Part shown: positions 1 to 8,502 of the stretch, one piece after another
Position numbering within the stretch: position 1 is the stretch's first letter
Layout: each line of letters starts with the position of its first letter
Source: Termitidicoccus mucosus
GTDB taxonomy: Bacteria > Verrucomicrobiota > Verrucomicrobiia > Opitutales > Opitutaceae
Assembly (NCBI RefSeq): GCF_038725785.1
Contig: NZ_CP109796.1
Span: 4,588,001-4,652,000 of the forward strand
Direction of reading: 5' to 3'
DNA: 64,000 bases
The notes under the pieces: model-generated
The model's input: only the letters and a program-made list of their open reading frames with translations
What the model was told of the DNA's origin: nothing
Database searches by the model: none
Position numbers and translations under genes: made by a program

Positions 1-675
1 CGCGATATCCACGCCACGTTTGCCGGGGCGGGAATCCCCCATGAACTGGTGGTGGTTGACGACGGCAGTCGCGACGGCACCTGGACGATTCTGGAAAAAT
101 TAAGAAACGAGATACCCGCGCTTGCGCCGGTCAAGAATCCCGGTCCGCATGGCTTTGGACGCGCCATCATCTACGGCCTGGACCACAGCCGGGGGGACGC
201 GGTGGTCATCATGATGGCCGACGCCTCCGACCCCCCGGCCGACGCGGTCAAATACTGGAACCTGCTCAACGCCGGCTGGGACTGCGTCTTCGGCAGCCGT
301 TTTATTAAGGGTGGGAAAGTAATTGATTATCCCCGCATAAAGCTCTGGATCAACCGGCTGGCCAATTTTTTCGTGCGCATCGGCTTTAACATAAGGCTCA
401 ACGACACGACCAACGCATTCAAGGCCTACCGCCGCGCGGTGATCGACGGCTGCCGGCCGTTGATCGCGCCGCACTTCAACCTGACGGTGGAAATCCCGCT
501 GAAGGCGATCGTGCGCGGCTTCACCTGGACGGTGATCCCCATATCATGGCAAAACCGCAAGCACGGCGTGGCCAAGCTCAAGATCAAGGAGATGGGCAGC
601 CGCTACTTCTTCATCTGCGCCTACGTCTGGCTCGAAAAATACTTCAGCAGGGGTGATTATAAACGGCAGACATGA
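1..675 (+). CDS. Family 2 glycosyltransferase, DPM1-like (5' end outside window)
   Basis: The frame is open from base 1, so the gene is cut by the left edge; 224 residues are visible. It shows a GT-A fold family 2 pattern: VVDDGSRDGTW at about residues 18-28 (nucleotide binding) and MADASDPPAD at about 72-81 in the place of the metal-binding acidic motif. The hydrophilic C terminus has no membrane segments, as in soluble dolichol-phosphate-mannose-synthase-like enzymes, which charge a polyprenyl phosphate with a sugar at the inner membrane face. Its stop overlaps the start of the next glycosyltransferase by ATGA, so the two are translationally coupled. Donor and acceptor cannot be told from the sequence. 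Confidence 0.85.
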   Translation, partial: RDIHATFAGAGIPHELVVVDDGSRDGTWTILEKLRNEIPALAPVKNPGPHGFGRAIIYGLDHSRGDAVVIMMADASDPPADAVKYWNLLNAGWDCVFGSRFIKGGKVIDYPRIKLWINRLANFFVRIGFNIRLNDTTNAFKAYRRAVIDGCRPLIAPHFNLTVEIPLKAIVRGFTWTVIPISWQNRKHGVAKLKIKEMGSRYFFICAYVWLEKYFSRGDYKRQT

Positions 676-1577
676 GAGTTTCGATCATCACCGCAGTTTA
701 TAACAAGCTGGAATGTTCAAGGAAATTCCATGTGAGCCTGACCAAGTATCCACCAGCATGCGACTGGTCATTACTATGGATTGATAATGGCAGCACCGAT
801 GGGACGCGCGAGTGGCTGAAAAGCCTTTCACCAAACAGAAACCACGTTGTTTTTAACGATCAAAATCTTGGATATGCGGCTGGCAATAATATTGGAGCGA
901 ACATATCAGGAGGTGACGTTTTGATCTTATTAAATAATGATTTGATTTTAACTGCTAACTGGCTTGACCCATTGTCTCATTCATTAAAATCCATTGAGCG
1001 AGCGGGAATAATCGGGAACATCCAGTTGCAGCCTGCAACGGGGCGGATTGATCATGCGGGGGTTTGCTATGATTTGATCGGTCGACCCGACCATTATCTC
1101 AAGGGACGCCGTCTGTCGGCGGCGCGCGGGCCGGGGCGGTTTTCCAACGCCGTCACCGCCGCCTGCTGCATGATTCGCCGGGATTTATTTTTATCGGTCG
1201 GCGGTTTCGACGAGCGTTTCCGCAATGGGTGCGAGGATGTGGATCTGTGCCTGCGACTCGGGCAGAAGGGCTACCGGCATTGGGTGGATTACCGGAGCGT
1301 GGTTTATCATCATGTGAGTGCCAGTCCGGGGAGGAAGGACCACGATTTGCAGAATCAGGCGTTGTTCCTGCAACGCTGGGGGCATCTCACCTCCAAATGG
1401 GGGCAGAAAGACTGGCCTGGCAATTATTTGTCCAAACACCTGCATAACCCGACCCGGCTAAACGGCACAAAGACACTGGATGCGATCTTGCGTCTGCTCC
1501 GGCTCAAGCACGGCGATTCCAAATGGGCCGCCCAAATGCGTCAGCGCATCATGGCAGCGGCTTCGCCGCCAGTTTAA
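672..1577 (+). CDS. Family 2 glycosyltransferase, rhamnosyltransferase-like; mosaic gene
   Basis: This 301-residue protein opens with SIITAVYNKLE, has the IDNGSTDGTREW nucleotide-binding stretch and LLNNDLILTANW as the DxD-like site, typical of WbbL-like glycosyltransferases that add a deoxyhexose to a growing polysaccharide. The start overlaps the previous stop (ATGA). The first 440 bp look AT-richer than the last 460 bp, and the last 460 bp are almost identical to the end of the glycosyltransferase gene at 11452-12405. The N-terminal halves are related but clearly diverged. I infer gene conversion or recombination between the two, which may have kept acceptor-side sequence the same while donor specificity differs. 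Confidence 0.85.
   Translation: MRVSIITAVYNKLECSRKFHVSLTKYPPACDWSLLWIDNGSTDGTREWLKSLSPNRNHVVFNDQNLGYAAGNNIGANISGGDVLILLNNDLILTANWLDPLSHSLKSIERAGIIGNIQLQPATGRIDHAGVCYDLIGRPDHYLKGRRLSAARGPGRFSNAVTAACCMIRRDLFLSVGGFDERFRNGCEDVDLCLRLGQKGYRHWVDYRSVVYHHVSASPGRKDHDLQNQALFLQRWGHLTSKWGQKDWPGNYLSKHLHNPTRLNGTKTLDAILRLLRLKHGDSKWAAQMRQRIMAAASPPV
1114..1577 (+). repeat. Direct repeat, copy 1 (3' end of glycosyltransferase gene)
   Basis: About 464 bp matching 11942-12405 in the same orientation, 10,828 bp away. Reading the two side by side, positions 1221-1555 appear identical, with scattered differences before and after. Similarity drops at the 5' side around 1114 and ends just after the stop codon. Confidence 0.9.
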
Positions 1578-1781
1578 GAGCGTCTAACAAAATGGCTTGA
1601 GGAGAACAGCTGCTACCTATATGCTCTTGTATATCTGCGCAACTGGACAGACACTACCCAGCCTTTTACCGCCTCCATTCAGTTGTTTTTCATCGGTGTC
1701 TTGGGAGAATACATCGGTGCCATTCTGACCAGGATCACGCGGCGCCACCGGGTCATAGAGGAAGAGCGCATCAATTTCTAA
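1578..1781 (+). pseudogene. 3' remnant of a GtrB-type polyprenyl-phosphate glycosyltransferase
   Basis: Directly after the stop at 1575-1577 the same frame stays open to a TAA at 1779-1781. The translation ends in a hydrophobic segment with FFIGVLGEYIGAI followed by a basic tail (TRITRRHRVIEEER). This is the typical C-terminal membrane segment of GtrB/bactoprenol-phosphate glucosyltransferases, where a phrase like GEYLGRIYEE is common. There is no start codon in a useful place and the catalytic part is gone. A gtrA-like gene follows, which is the usual partner, so this is probably the stump of a gtrB replaced by the pasted glycosyltransferase tail. Confidence 0.6.
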
Positions 1782-1786
1782 GCCCG

Positions 1787-2210
1787 ATGCTGAACCTGCG
1801 CCTGATAAAATTTCTTTTGGTCGGGGTGCTGAACACACTCGTGGGCTATGGGTTGTTCTGCTTCTTTGTGTTTACGGGGCTGCACTACAGTTTTGCCGTC
1901 CTTATCGCCACCATTCTTGGGGTGCTTTTCAACTTCCAATCCACCCGCAAACTGGTTTTTAATGACCGGCATGGTTGCGGCCTGCCCACCCTCTCTCTTT
2001 ATCCTCAGCTATGGCATAGTCTACCTTGTGAATATTCTCGTAGTAAAATCATTCCTCAGCCTCGGCCTGAACAGCTATCAGGCGGGGTTCATCGCACTCC
2101 TTCCAGTTGCATTCCTCAGCTACTTCTTGCAGTCACGTTTAGTTTTCATTAAGCCTAAGTCCTGCCGCCGTGCGACATCTGATTCACCCCCTTTCAACCA
2201 CACCACATGA
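1787..2210 (+). pseudogene. GtrA-like flippase, frameshifted
   Basis: GtrA proteins are small four-helix membrane proteins thought to flip polyprenyl-phosphate sugars. Here the first half (MLNLRLIKFLLVGVLNTLVG through STRKLVF) reads from the ATG at 1787, and the second half (ILSYGIVYLVNILVVKS through SYFLQSRLVF) reads in the +1 frame, ending at the TGA 2208-2210. The switch must lie near 1975-2000, in a pyrimidine-rich run (CCCACCCTCTCTC), which suggests either a true one-base indel or a sequencing error. Each half alone carries two predicted helices. If the frame were repaired the protein would be about 140 residues, the normal family length. The end overlaps the start of rfbF. Confidence 0.7.
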
Positions 2211-2980
2211 AAGCAGTCATCCTCGCAGGCGGCCTAGGCACGCGAATCAGTGAAGAAACCCATCTGAAGCCGAAACCCATGGTGGAGATAGGTGGAAAAC
2301 CGCTCCTCTGGCACGTGCTCAAGATATATTCCGCCCATGGCATCAACGATTTTGTAATCTGTGCGGGTTACAAGGGCTACATCATCAAAGAGTATTTCGC
2401 CAATTATTTCCTGCACATGTCGGACGTGACCTTCGACATGACGCGCAACCGCATGGAGGTGCATCACCAACGCTCGGAACCATGGCGGGTCACCATTGTG
2501 GACACCGGCGAGGCCACTGCGACAGGAGGACGCTTAAGGCGGGTCCGCGAGTACCTCGGCAACGAAACTTTCTGTTTCACATACGGCGACGGAGTCGGCG
2601 ATGTCGATATCACCAAACTTGTTGCCTTCCATAAAGCTGAGAGGCGGCAAGCCACGCTCACCGGAGTGCAACCTCCCGGCCGCTACGGAGCGCTCGGCAT
2701 TCGCGGCAACCGTATCGAGAGTTTCCAAGAAAAACCCCTGGGTGAAGGCGGAGGTTGGATCAACGGTGGTTTTTTTGTGCTCGAGCCCTCTGTGATTGAA
2801 CTGATTGTCGGCGACGAAATCATGTGGGAACGCCAACCTCTCGAACACTTGGCGGCGGCCGGACAGCTTTCCGTCTATAAACATTCGGGCTTCTGGCAGC
2901 CGATGGACACCTTGCGCGAAAAAAATCTGCTCGAAGAGCTATGGACATCGGACAAAGCTCCGTGGAAGATGTGGGAGTAA
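2207..2980 (+). CDS. rfbF: Glucose-1-phosphate cytidylyltransferase
   Basis: This enzyme makes CDP-glucose from CTP and glucose 1-phosphate, the entry step to CDP-3,6-dideoxyhexoses. The 257-residue length matches the family. The nucleotidyltransferase signature AGGLGTR is at residues 7-13, followed by KPKPMVEIGGKPLLWH. Family hallmarks FTYGDGVGDVDI and GFWQPMDTLREK are present. It begins the packed biosynthetic run; the next gene starts 5 bp after its stop. Confidence 0.95.
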   Translation: MKAVILAGGLGTRISEETHLKPKPMVEIGGKPLLWHVLKIYSAHGINDFVICAGYKGYIIKEYFANYFLHMSDVTFDMTRNRMEVHHQRSEPWRVTIVDTGEATATGGRLRRVREYLGNETFCFTYGDGVGDVDITKLVAFHKAERRQATLTGVQPPGRYGALGIRGNRIESFQEKPLGEGGGWINGGFFVLEPSVIELIVGDEIMWERQPLEHLAAAGQLSVYKHSGFWQPMDTLREKNLLEELWTSDKAPWKMWE

Positions 2981-2985
2981 CCGTC

Positions 2986-4092
2986 ATGTCCTTCGCCAAT
3001 ACCTACCGAGGCAAAAGGGTCTTGCTCACTGGCCATACCGGATTCAAGGGTTCTTGGCTCGCCGAGTGGCTGGTTCTCCTCGGTGCCGAGGTTACTGGCT
3101 TCGCGCTGCCGCCTCCGACCACACCTTCGCTGTTCGACCAACTCGGGCTATCCAAACGTCTGCGCCATATCGAAGGCGACGTGCGCGACCTCGCTGCGGT
3201 GCGCGCCACGGTGGAGATAGTCATGCCTGACTTCGTTTTTCACTTGGCTGCACAGCCATTGGTGCGCCAATCCTACAAACAGCCGGTCGAAACCTACGCG
3301 ACCAATGTCATGGGCACGGTCAATGCGCTTGAGGCGATTCGCCTTGCCGGGCGCCCGTGTGCAGTTGTGGCGATTACCACTGACAAATGCTACGAAAACA
3401 AGGAATGGGTATACAGTTACCGCGAAGAAGACCCGATGGGCGGCTACGATCCTTACAGTTCCTCGAAAGGCGCGGCCGAGCTCGTGATCGCGGCCTATCG
3501 CCGCTCGTATTTTCTCTCCCCCGACTCGTCTGTGAAGCTTGCCTCGGCCCGGGCAGGCAACGTTATCGGCGGCGGTGATTGGGCGGTGGATCGCATTATG
3601 CCCGACTGCATCCGCGCGCTGCGCCGTGGCGACACAATCCCGGTGCGCAACAAAATCGCCACGCGACCGTGGCAACACGTGCTTGAGCCGCTCTCCGGCT
3701 ACCTCTGGCTTGGTGCCTGCATGGTCAACCCGAGGCTTACGCCTTATGCCGCCCACTTGACTTCCGCCTTCAACTTCGGCCCCTCGCTTGCTTCCAACCG
3801 CACCGTCGCCGAACTTGTCCAGGAAGTCCTCAAACACTGGCCTGGGAGGTGGGAGGACCAGAGTGACCCGAAAGCCGTCCACGAAGCTAGGCTGCTCAAC
3901 CTCGCCACCGATAAAGCTCATCATTTTCTCAACTGGTCGCCCATTTGGTCCTTTGCTGACACGATCGGCCACACCGTCGCTTGGTATAAAAAAGCAGAGG
4001 CTGTGGGCACCGACATCCACGCCCTTACCACCTCGCAGATCAACGCCTATTCCACGGCCGCTCGCGTGGCGGGCATCACTTGGGCCACCTAA
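2986..4092 (+). CDS. rfbG: CDP-glucose 4,6-dehydratase
   Basis: An extended SDR that converts CDP-glucose to CDP-4-dehydro-6-deoxyglucose with a bound NAD. The Rossmann motif is TGHTGFKGSW, the TTDKCYENKEW segment is characteristic of the CDP-glucose branch, and the catalytic Tyr/Lys pair is in YDPYSSSKG. I chose ATG 2986 (368 residues, MSFANTYRGKRV) because it follows the rfbF stop by 5 bp and sits at the normal distance from the Rossmann strand; an in-frame ATG at 2941 would overlap rfbF by 40 bp. It supplies the substrate of the next gene. Confidence 0.95.
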   Translation: MSFANTYRGKRVLLTGHTGFKGSWLAEWLVLLGAEVTGFALPPPTTPSLFDQLGLSKRLRHIEGDVRDLAAVRATVEIVMPDFVFHLAAQPLVRQSYKQPVETYATNVMGTVNALEAIRLAGRPCAVVAITTDKCYENKEWVYSYREEDPMGGYDPYSSSKGAAELVIAAYRRSYFLSPDSSVKLASARAGNVIGGGDWAVDRIMPDCIRALRRGDTIPVRNKIATRPWQHVLEPLSGYLWLGACMVNPRLTPYAAHLTSAFNFGPSLASNRTVAELVQEVLKHWPGRWEDQSDPKAVHEARLLNLATDKAHHFLNWSPIWSFADTIGHTVAWYKKAEAVGTDIHALTTSQINAYSTAARVAGITWAT

Positions 4093-4105
4093 GCCATTCA
4101 CGACC

Positions 4106-5629
4106 ATGACCGACCCTTCGGAAATTAAAGCTAAGATCATCCGCCTCACTCGCCAATATTCTACCCTCATGCACAAGGCCCAACGCCCCGGCAACGATGC
4201 CGCGCACGCGCCTTGGTCCCCCGGTCAAACCATCCCCTACGCGGGGCGTGTGTTCGAGGAGGATGAAGTCGAAGCTGCCGTCGGGGCCACGCTCGATTTC
4301 TGGCTCACCCTTGGACCCGAGGGCGAATCTTTCGAGAAAGAGTTGGCCGCGTTCCTCGGCATCAAGCACAGCCTCTTGGTCAACTCTGGCTCTTCGGCCA
4401 ATCTGGTCGCATTCGCCGCTCTCACCACCCACAAGCTTCCCTCTCACAAGCGCATCCGGCCCGGCGACGAAGTCATCACCGTGGCCGCTGGCTTTCCGAC
4501 CACCGTTGCCCCCATTATCCAATCCGGCGCGGTTGCAGTGTTCGTGGATAACGATCCGGTCACCGGCAATATCCGTGCCGGGCAGCTCGAAGCCGCCTAC
4601 GTTCCCGGCAAGACCAAGGCCGTGATGATCGCCCATGCGCTGGGCAATCCCTTCGATCTCGGTACCGTGCTTGAGTTTTGCCGCAAATACGACTTGTGGT
4701 TGATCGAAGACAACTGCGACGCTCTCGGTTGCGCCTACTCGATGCCGATCACCCGTGCGAAGGAGCTCGGTATCACCGAAAACTCTCCCGGCATCCCCTC
4801 TGACGGTGTGTGCATCACTCGCTACACTGGCACTTGGGGCGACATCTCCACGCAGTCCTTCTATCCTCCACATCACCTCACGATGGGCGAAGGCGGCGCA
4901 GTCAACATCACCAGCCGTTCCCCACTCAAGAACTACGCGGAGAGCTTCCGCGATTGGGGTCGCGATTGCTGGTGCGCCTCCGGCAAGGACGATACCTGCA
5001 AAAAACGCTTCGGTTGGCAACTCGGCGAACTCCCAAATGGTTACGATCACAAATACATCTACAGTCACCTCGGCTACAACCTAAAGCCGCTCGACCCACA
5101 GGCCGCGATTGGCCGCAGGCAATTGAAAAAGCTTCCTGCCTTCATCGAAGCGCGCAAGCAAAACTGGGAAACCCTTCGCTCTGGCCTCGCTGACTTGGAG
5201 GAAGTGTTCGAGTTTACGCTGCCCACCCACGCCACGCGCTGGATACCACCTTCCGAACGCAAACTCCCACGCTCAGCTTTTCCCACATCCTTCCAGTGGG
5301 ACTCCACCGGCTGTCGAACCGATGCCTCATGGTTCGGCTTCATGCTCCGAGTAAAGCCCTCCGCGCCCTTCACCCACACCGACCTCGCCCGCCACCTCGG
5401 CGAAAAAAGAATCGGCACACGTATGCTCTTTGGCGGCAACTTGCTTCGCCAGCCGGCATTCGTGCAACTCAAAAAAGACCGTCCGCAAGCGCTTCGTGTT
5501 ACTGGCGGACTCACCGGCGCCGACGAAATCATGAACCGCGCGCTTTTCCTCGGCACCTATCCCGGGCTCACGACTGCGATGCTGGATTACGAAATTGAAA
5601 CGATTCGCAATTTTGTGAGAAAATACTGA
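4106..5629 (+). CDS. rfbH: CDP-4-dehydro-6-deoxyglucose 3-dehydratase (E1)
   Basis: A fold-type-I aminotransferase-like enzyme using PMP and a [2Fe-2S] cluster to remove the C3 hydroxyl. The usual PLP lysine is replaced by histidine in SFYPPHHLTMGEGG (His at residues 256-257), the hallmark that separates this dehydratase from transaminases. A cysteine-rich stretch (DCWCASGKDDTCKKR) fits the cluster-binding region. I start at ATG 4106 (507 residues), 13 bp after rfbG; the frame is open further upstream but only as antiphase sequence inside rfbG. The usual reductase partner (E3, DdhD/AscD, a ferredoxin/FAD protein) is not in the window and may lie elsewhere. Confidence 0.95.
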   Translation: MTDPSEIKAKIIRLTRQYSTLMHKAQRPGNDAAHAPWSPGQTIPYAGRVFEEDEVEAAVGATLDFWLTLGPEGESFEKELAAFLGIKHSLLVNSGSSANLVAFAALTTHKLPSHKRIRPGDEVITVAAGFPTTVAPIIQSGAVAVFVDNDPVTGNIRAGQLEAAYVPGKTKAVMIAHALGNPFDLGTVLEFCRKYDLWLIEDNCDALGCAYSMPITRAKELGITENSPGIPSDGVCITRYTGTWGDISTQSFYPPHHLTMGEGGAVNITSRSPLKNYAESFRDWGRDCWCASGKDDTCKKRFGWQLGELPNGYDHKYIYSHLGYNLKPLDPQAAIGRRQLKKLPAFIEARKQNWETLRSGLADLEEVFEFTLPTHATRWIPPSERKLPRSAFPTSFQWDSTGCRTDASWFGFMLRVKPSAPFTHTDLARHLGEKRIGTRMLFGGNLLRQPAFVQLKKDRPQALRVTGGLTGADEIMNRALFLGTYPGLTTAMLDYEIETIRNFVRKY

Positions 5630-6693
5630 TGTCATCAATCAGAGCAGTTGCGCCGCTTTTTCGCGAAGACCTCGACCATGTCCTCACACACACCCGCGGA
5701 CTGTGGGAGGAGGCGCGCGGCCGCACGTTTTTCATTACTGGCGGCACGGGCTTCTTCGGCATGTGGCTCTTGGAAAGCTTCGCATACATCAACGACGCCC
5801 TTGATCTCGGCATGCGTGCCGTAATCCTCACCCGCAACCCATCGGCTTTCGCTCACAAGGCGCCCCACTTGACTTTGCGTCCCGACCTATCGTTCATCGC
5901 GGGCGATGTGCGTTCGTTTGCCTTTCCCGACGGCCGGTTCGACTATGTCATCCATGCGGCTACCGAAGCCAGTATCAAGCTCAATAATGAAGCCCCGCAC
6001 GAGATGCTCGACACCATCATCGGCGGCACTCGCCGCGTGCTTGACTTCGCCGGGCACTGCGGTGTCCGCAAGCTGCTTTTTACCAGTTCGGGCGCCGTCT
6101 ACGGCAAACAACCCGCGGACCTAACGCACGTACCCGAAGATTACCCCGGCGCCCCCGACCCGCTGCTGCCTGACTCAGCCTACGGCGAAGGCAAGCGCGT
6201 CTCCGAACACATGTGCGTGGTGCACGCTCGCCACCACGGTTATGAGGCCAAGATTGCCCGTTGCTTCGCCTTTGTGGGTCCGTATTTGCCTCTCGATGCC
6301 CACTTTGCCATAGGCAACTTCATTCGTGATGCCCTCTGCGGCGGTCCCATAAAAATCGCCGGCGACGGCACTCCTATACGGAGCTATCTCTATGCATCTG
6401 ACTTGGCGGCGTGGCTGTGGACTCTGCTCTTCAAAGCGTCTTCCTCGCGTGCCTATAATATTGGTTCGGAGCAAGGTTTGAGCATCAGAGAATTGGCCGC
6501 CGAGATTGTTCACATTCTTGATTGCCCTTTCCCGGTGCAAGTCGCCAAGGTGGCAAATCCCTCAGCCCCGGTCAGCCGCTATGTACCATCGGTTGGCCGC
6601 GCGGCGCACGAACTCAATCTTCAAGCATCCATCCCTCTTCACGAATCCATACGACGCACGGCCGCATGGCATCAATCACTAGCCAATATATGA
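5629..6693 (+). CDS. NAD-dependent epimerase/dehydratase of the sugar-nucleotide SDR family
   Basis: A 354-residue extended SDR: GGTGFFGMW Rossmann motif near residue 38, FTSSGAVYG with the catalytic Ser region, and YGEGK with the Tyr-x3-Lys pair. In 3,6-dideoxyhexose clusters the gene after rfbH is usually a C4 reductase or epimerase (abequose, paratose or tyvelose branch); in the yersiniose pathway a reductase (YerF) acts after the branch is added. Either role fits here and the sequence does not decide. Start and stop overlap both neighbours (one base with rfbH, four with the next gene), showing one operon. About 38 residues precede the Rossmann strand, a little more than usual. Confidence 0.85.
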   Translation: MSSIRAVAPLFREDLDHVLTHTRGLWEEARGRTFFITGGTGFFGMWLLESFAYINDALDLGMRAVILTRNPSAFAHKAPHLTLRPDLSFIAGDVRSFAFPDGRFDYVIHAATEASIKLNNEAPHEMLDTIIGGTRRVLDFAGHCGVRKLLFTSSGAVYGKQPADLTHVPEDYPGAPDPLLPDSAYGEGKRVSEHMCVVHARHHGYEAKIARCFAFVGPYLPLDAHFAIGNFIRDALCGGPIKIAGDGTPIRSYLYASDLAAWLWTLLFKASSSRAYNIGSEQGLSIRELAAEIVHILDCPFPVQVAKVANPSAPVSRYVPSVGRAAHELNLQASIPLHESIRRTAAWHQSLANI

Positions 6694-8495
6694 TCCGAGT
6701 CGCCGATTATATCGCCCAGACCCTTGCCCGGCACGGTATCCGCCATGTCTTCATGGTCACCGGAGGTGGCGCCATGCACCTCAATGACGCTTTCGGTCGC
6801 AACCGCGACCTTCAGATTGTCTGCTGCCATCACGAACAAGCCTGCGCCATTGCGGCGGAGACCTATTATCGCACCACGAACCGTATGGCTGCGGTTAACG
6901 TCACCACAGGCCCTGGCGGTACCAACGCCATCACTGGCGTCTACGGCGCCTACGTCGATTCCATGGCGATGGTCGTTGTCTCCGGCCAAGTGAAGTGGGA
7001 AACGCTCGTGCGCAGCACGGCGCTCCCGCTCCGGCAGCTAGGCGATCAAGAGGTGGACATCATACGCATGATTGAGGGGATCACCAAATACGCCGTCGTC
7101 GTGCAAAATCCCCAGTCGATCCGCTACCACCTAGAACGTGCACTGCACCTCGCGTCCCATGGCCGACCCGGCCCTGTTTGGCTTGATGTCCCCATCAACG
7201 TGCAAGGAGCCATGATCGATCCCGCTTCGCTCACAGGCTACGATCCAGCCGATGACGCGATCGCGTGGGAGACATCCGACCTCCGCGCAACTGTTGTCGA
7301 CATCGTCACCCGCCTTCGTGCCGCCGAGCGCCCCGTCATCTACGCTGGCACGGGCGTGCGTCTTTCCGGCCAATACGACACCTTTCTCAGGCTGGCAGAA
7401 CGTCTCGGCGTTCCCATGGTCGGTGCTTGGAACTCCAACGACCTCCTACCCAACAACCACCTCGCCTATGCGGGGCGCCCCGGATCCATTGGTGACCGTC
7501 CAGGTAACTTTACGGTTCAAAATTCCGATTTGCTCATCATTCTCGGCTGCCGGCTGAACATCCGCCTAGTCTCCTACAATTGGGAAAAATTTGCGCGCCG
7601 CGCCTACAAGGTCATGGTCGACATCGACGCAGCCGAGCTGAAGAAACCCACCCTTAAGATCGACTTGCCCGTCCACGCCGATCTCAAGGACTTCCTGCCC
7701 GCCTTTGAGGAGGCTACACGTGGCTGGAATCCGCGCCATGCTGATTGGCTCGCTTGGTGCCGCGAACGCGTGGCCAAGTATTCCGTGGTTTTGCCCGAAT
7801 ACTGGGATCTCAAGGACAAGGTTAATCCTTACTGCTTCATGGACCGCCTCTCTGCGCAACTATGCGATGGCGAACTGATTGTCTGCGGTGATGGCACCGC
7901 CTGCGTAACTGCTTTTCAGACAATAAAGATTCGTCCCCGCCAGCGGTTGTTCCATAACTCTGGCTGCGCGCCTATGGGCTACGATTTGCCCGGTGCCATC
8001 GGCGTCGCCATCGCTAACCCTGGCAGACGTGTCGTCTGTCTGGCTGGCGATGGCAGTGTCATGATGAACCTGCAAGAACTCCAGACCATCGCCGGCCGCG
8101 GGCTGCCTGTAAAAATTTTCATTTTGAACAATACCGGTTATCACTCGATCCGACAGACGCAGGCCAATTTTTTCGCTGACAACATCGTAGGCTGTGGCAC
8201 CGATTCGGGTCTCAGCTTCCCCGACTTCGATAAGGTCGCCCATGCCTTCGGACTGCCTTTCAAGCGTTGTCAGACCCACGCCGAACTCGACGCCTGCATC
8301 GAGGCCACGCTGATTGAGCCGGGGCCGACCCTGTGCGAGATCATGCTCGATCTGAAACAGTCGTTCGCTCCGAAGCTGTCCTCCCGCAAGTTGGACGACG
8401 GTCGCATGGTGACCGCCGCTTTGGAAGACATGGCGCCCTTTCTGCCACGCGAGGAACTAAAGGCCAACATGCTCGTCCCCATCTTTGAAAGTTGA
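6690..8495 (+). CDS. Thiamine-diphosphate-dependent enzyme, acetolactate-synthase-like (YerE-like candidate)
   Basis: A complete three-domain TPP enzyme of 601 residues. Glu49 in HHEQACAIAAE is the conserved cofactor-activating glutamate; the TPP motif GDGSVMMNLQEL begins at about residue 453 and ends with NN at about 481. The start at 6690 overlaps the previous stop (ATGA); other in-frame starts upstream lie inside the previous gene. Placed right after the CDP-3,6-dideoxy-4-keto-glucose enzymes, it could act like YerE of Yersinia pseudotuberculosis O:VI, which moves an acetyl unit from pyruvate to C4 of that sugar. A true acetolactate synthase is less likely without a small subunit or ilv neighbours. 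Function is inference from family and context. Confidence 0.8.
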   Translation: MIRVADYIAQTLARHGIRHVFMVTGGGAMHLNDAFGRNRDLQIVCCHHEQACAIAAETYYRTTNRMAAVNVTTGPGGTNAITGVYGAYVDSMAMVVVSGQVKWETLVRSTALPLRQLGDQEVDIIRMIEGITKYAVVVQNPQSIRYHLERALHLASHGRPGPVWLDVPINVQGAMIDPASLTGYDPADDAIAWETSDLRATVVDIVTRLRAAERPVIYAGTGVRLSGQYDTFLRLAERLGVPMVGAWNSNDLLPNNHLAYAGRPGSIGDRPGNFTVQNSDLLIILGCRLNIRLVSYNWEKFARRAYKVMVDIDAAELKKPTLKIDLPVHADLKDFLPAFEEATRGWNPRHADWLAWCRERVAKYSVVLPEYWDLKDKVNPYCFMDRLSAQLCDGELIVCGDGTACVTAFQTIKIRPRQRLFHNSGCAPMGYDLPGAIGVAIANPGRRVVCLAGDGSVMMNLQELQTIAGRGLPVKIFILNNTGYHSIRQTQANFFADNIVGCGTDSGLSFPDFDKVAHAFGLPFKRCQTHAELDACIEATLIEPGPTLCEIMLDLKQSFAPKLSSRKLDDGRMVTAALEDMAPFLPREELKANMLVPIFES

Positions 8496-8502
8496 TCCAT
8501 CC

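Noticed and set aside
3788-4105. Upstream extension of the rfbH frame
   Set aside because: It overlaps rfbG out of phase and the added residues are Pro/Arg/Ser-rich; family similarity starts after ATG 4106.
6690-8495. Acetolactate synthase large subunit (ilvB)
   Set aside because: No small subunit or other ilv genes nearby, and start and stop are coupled with a CDP-sugar operon.
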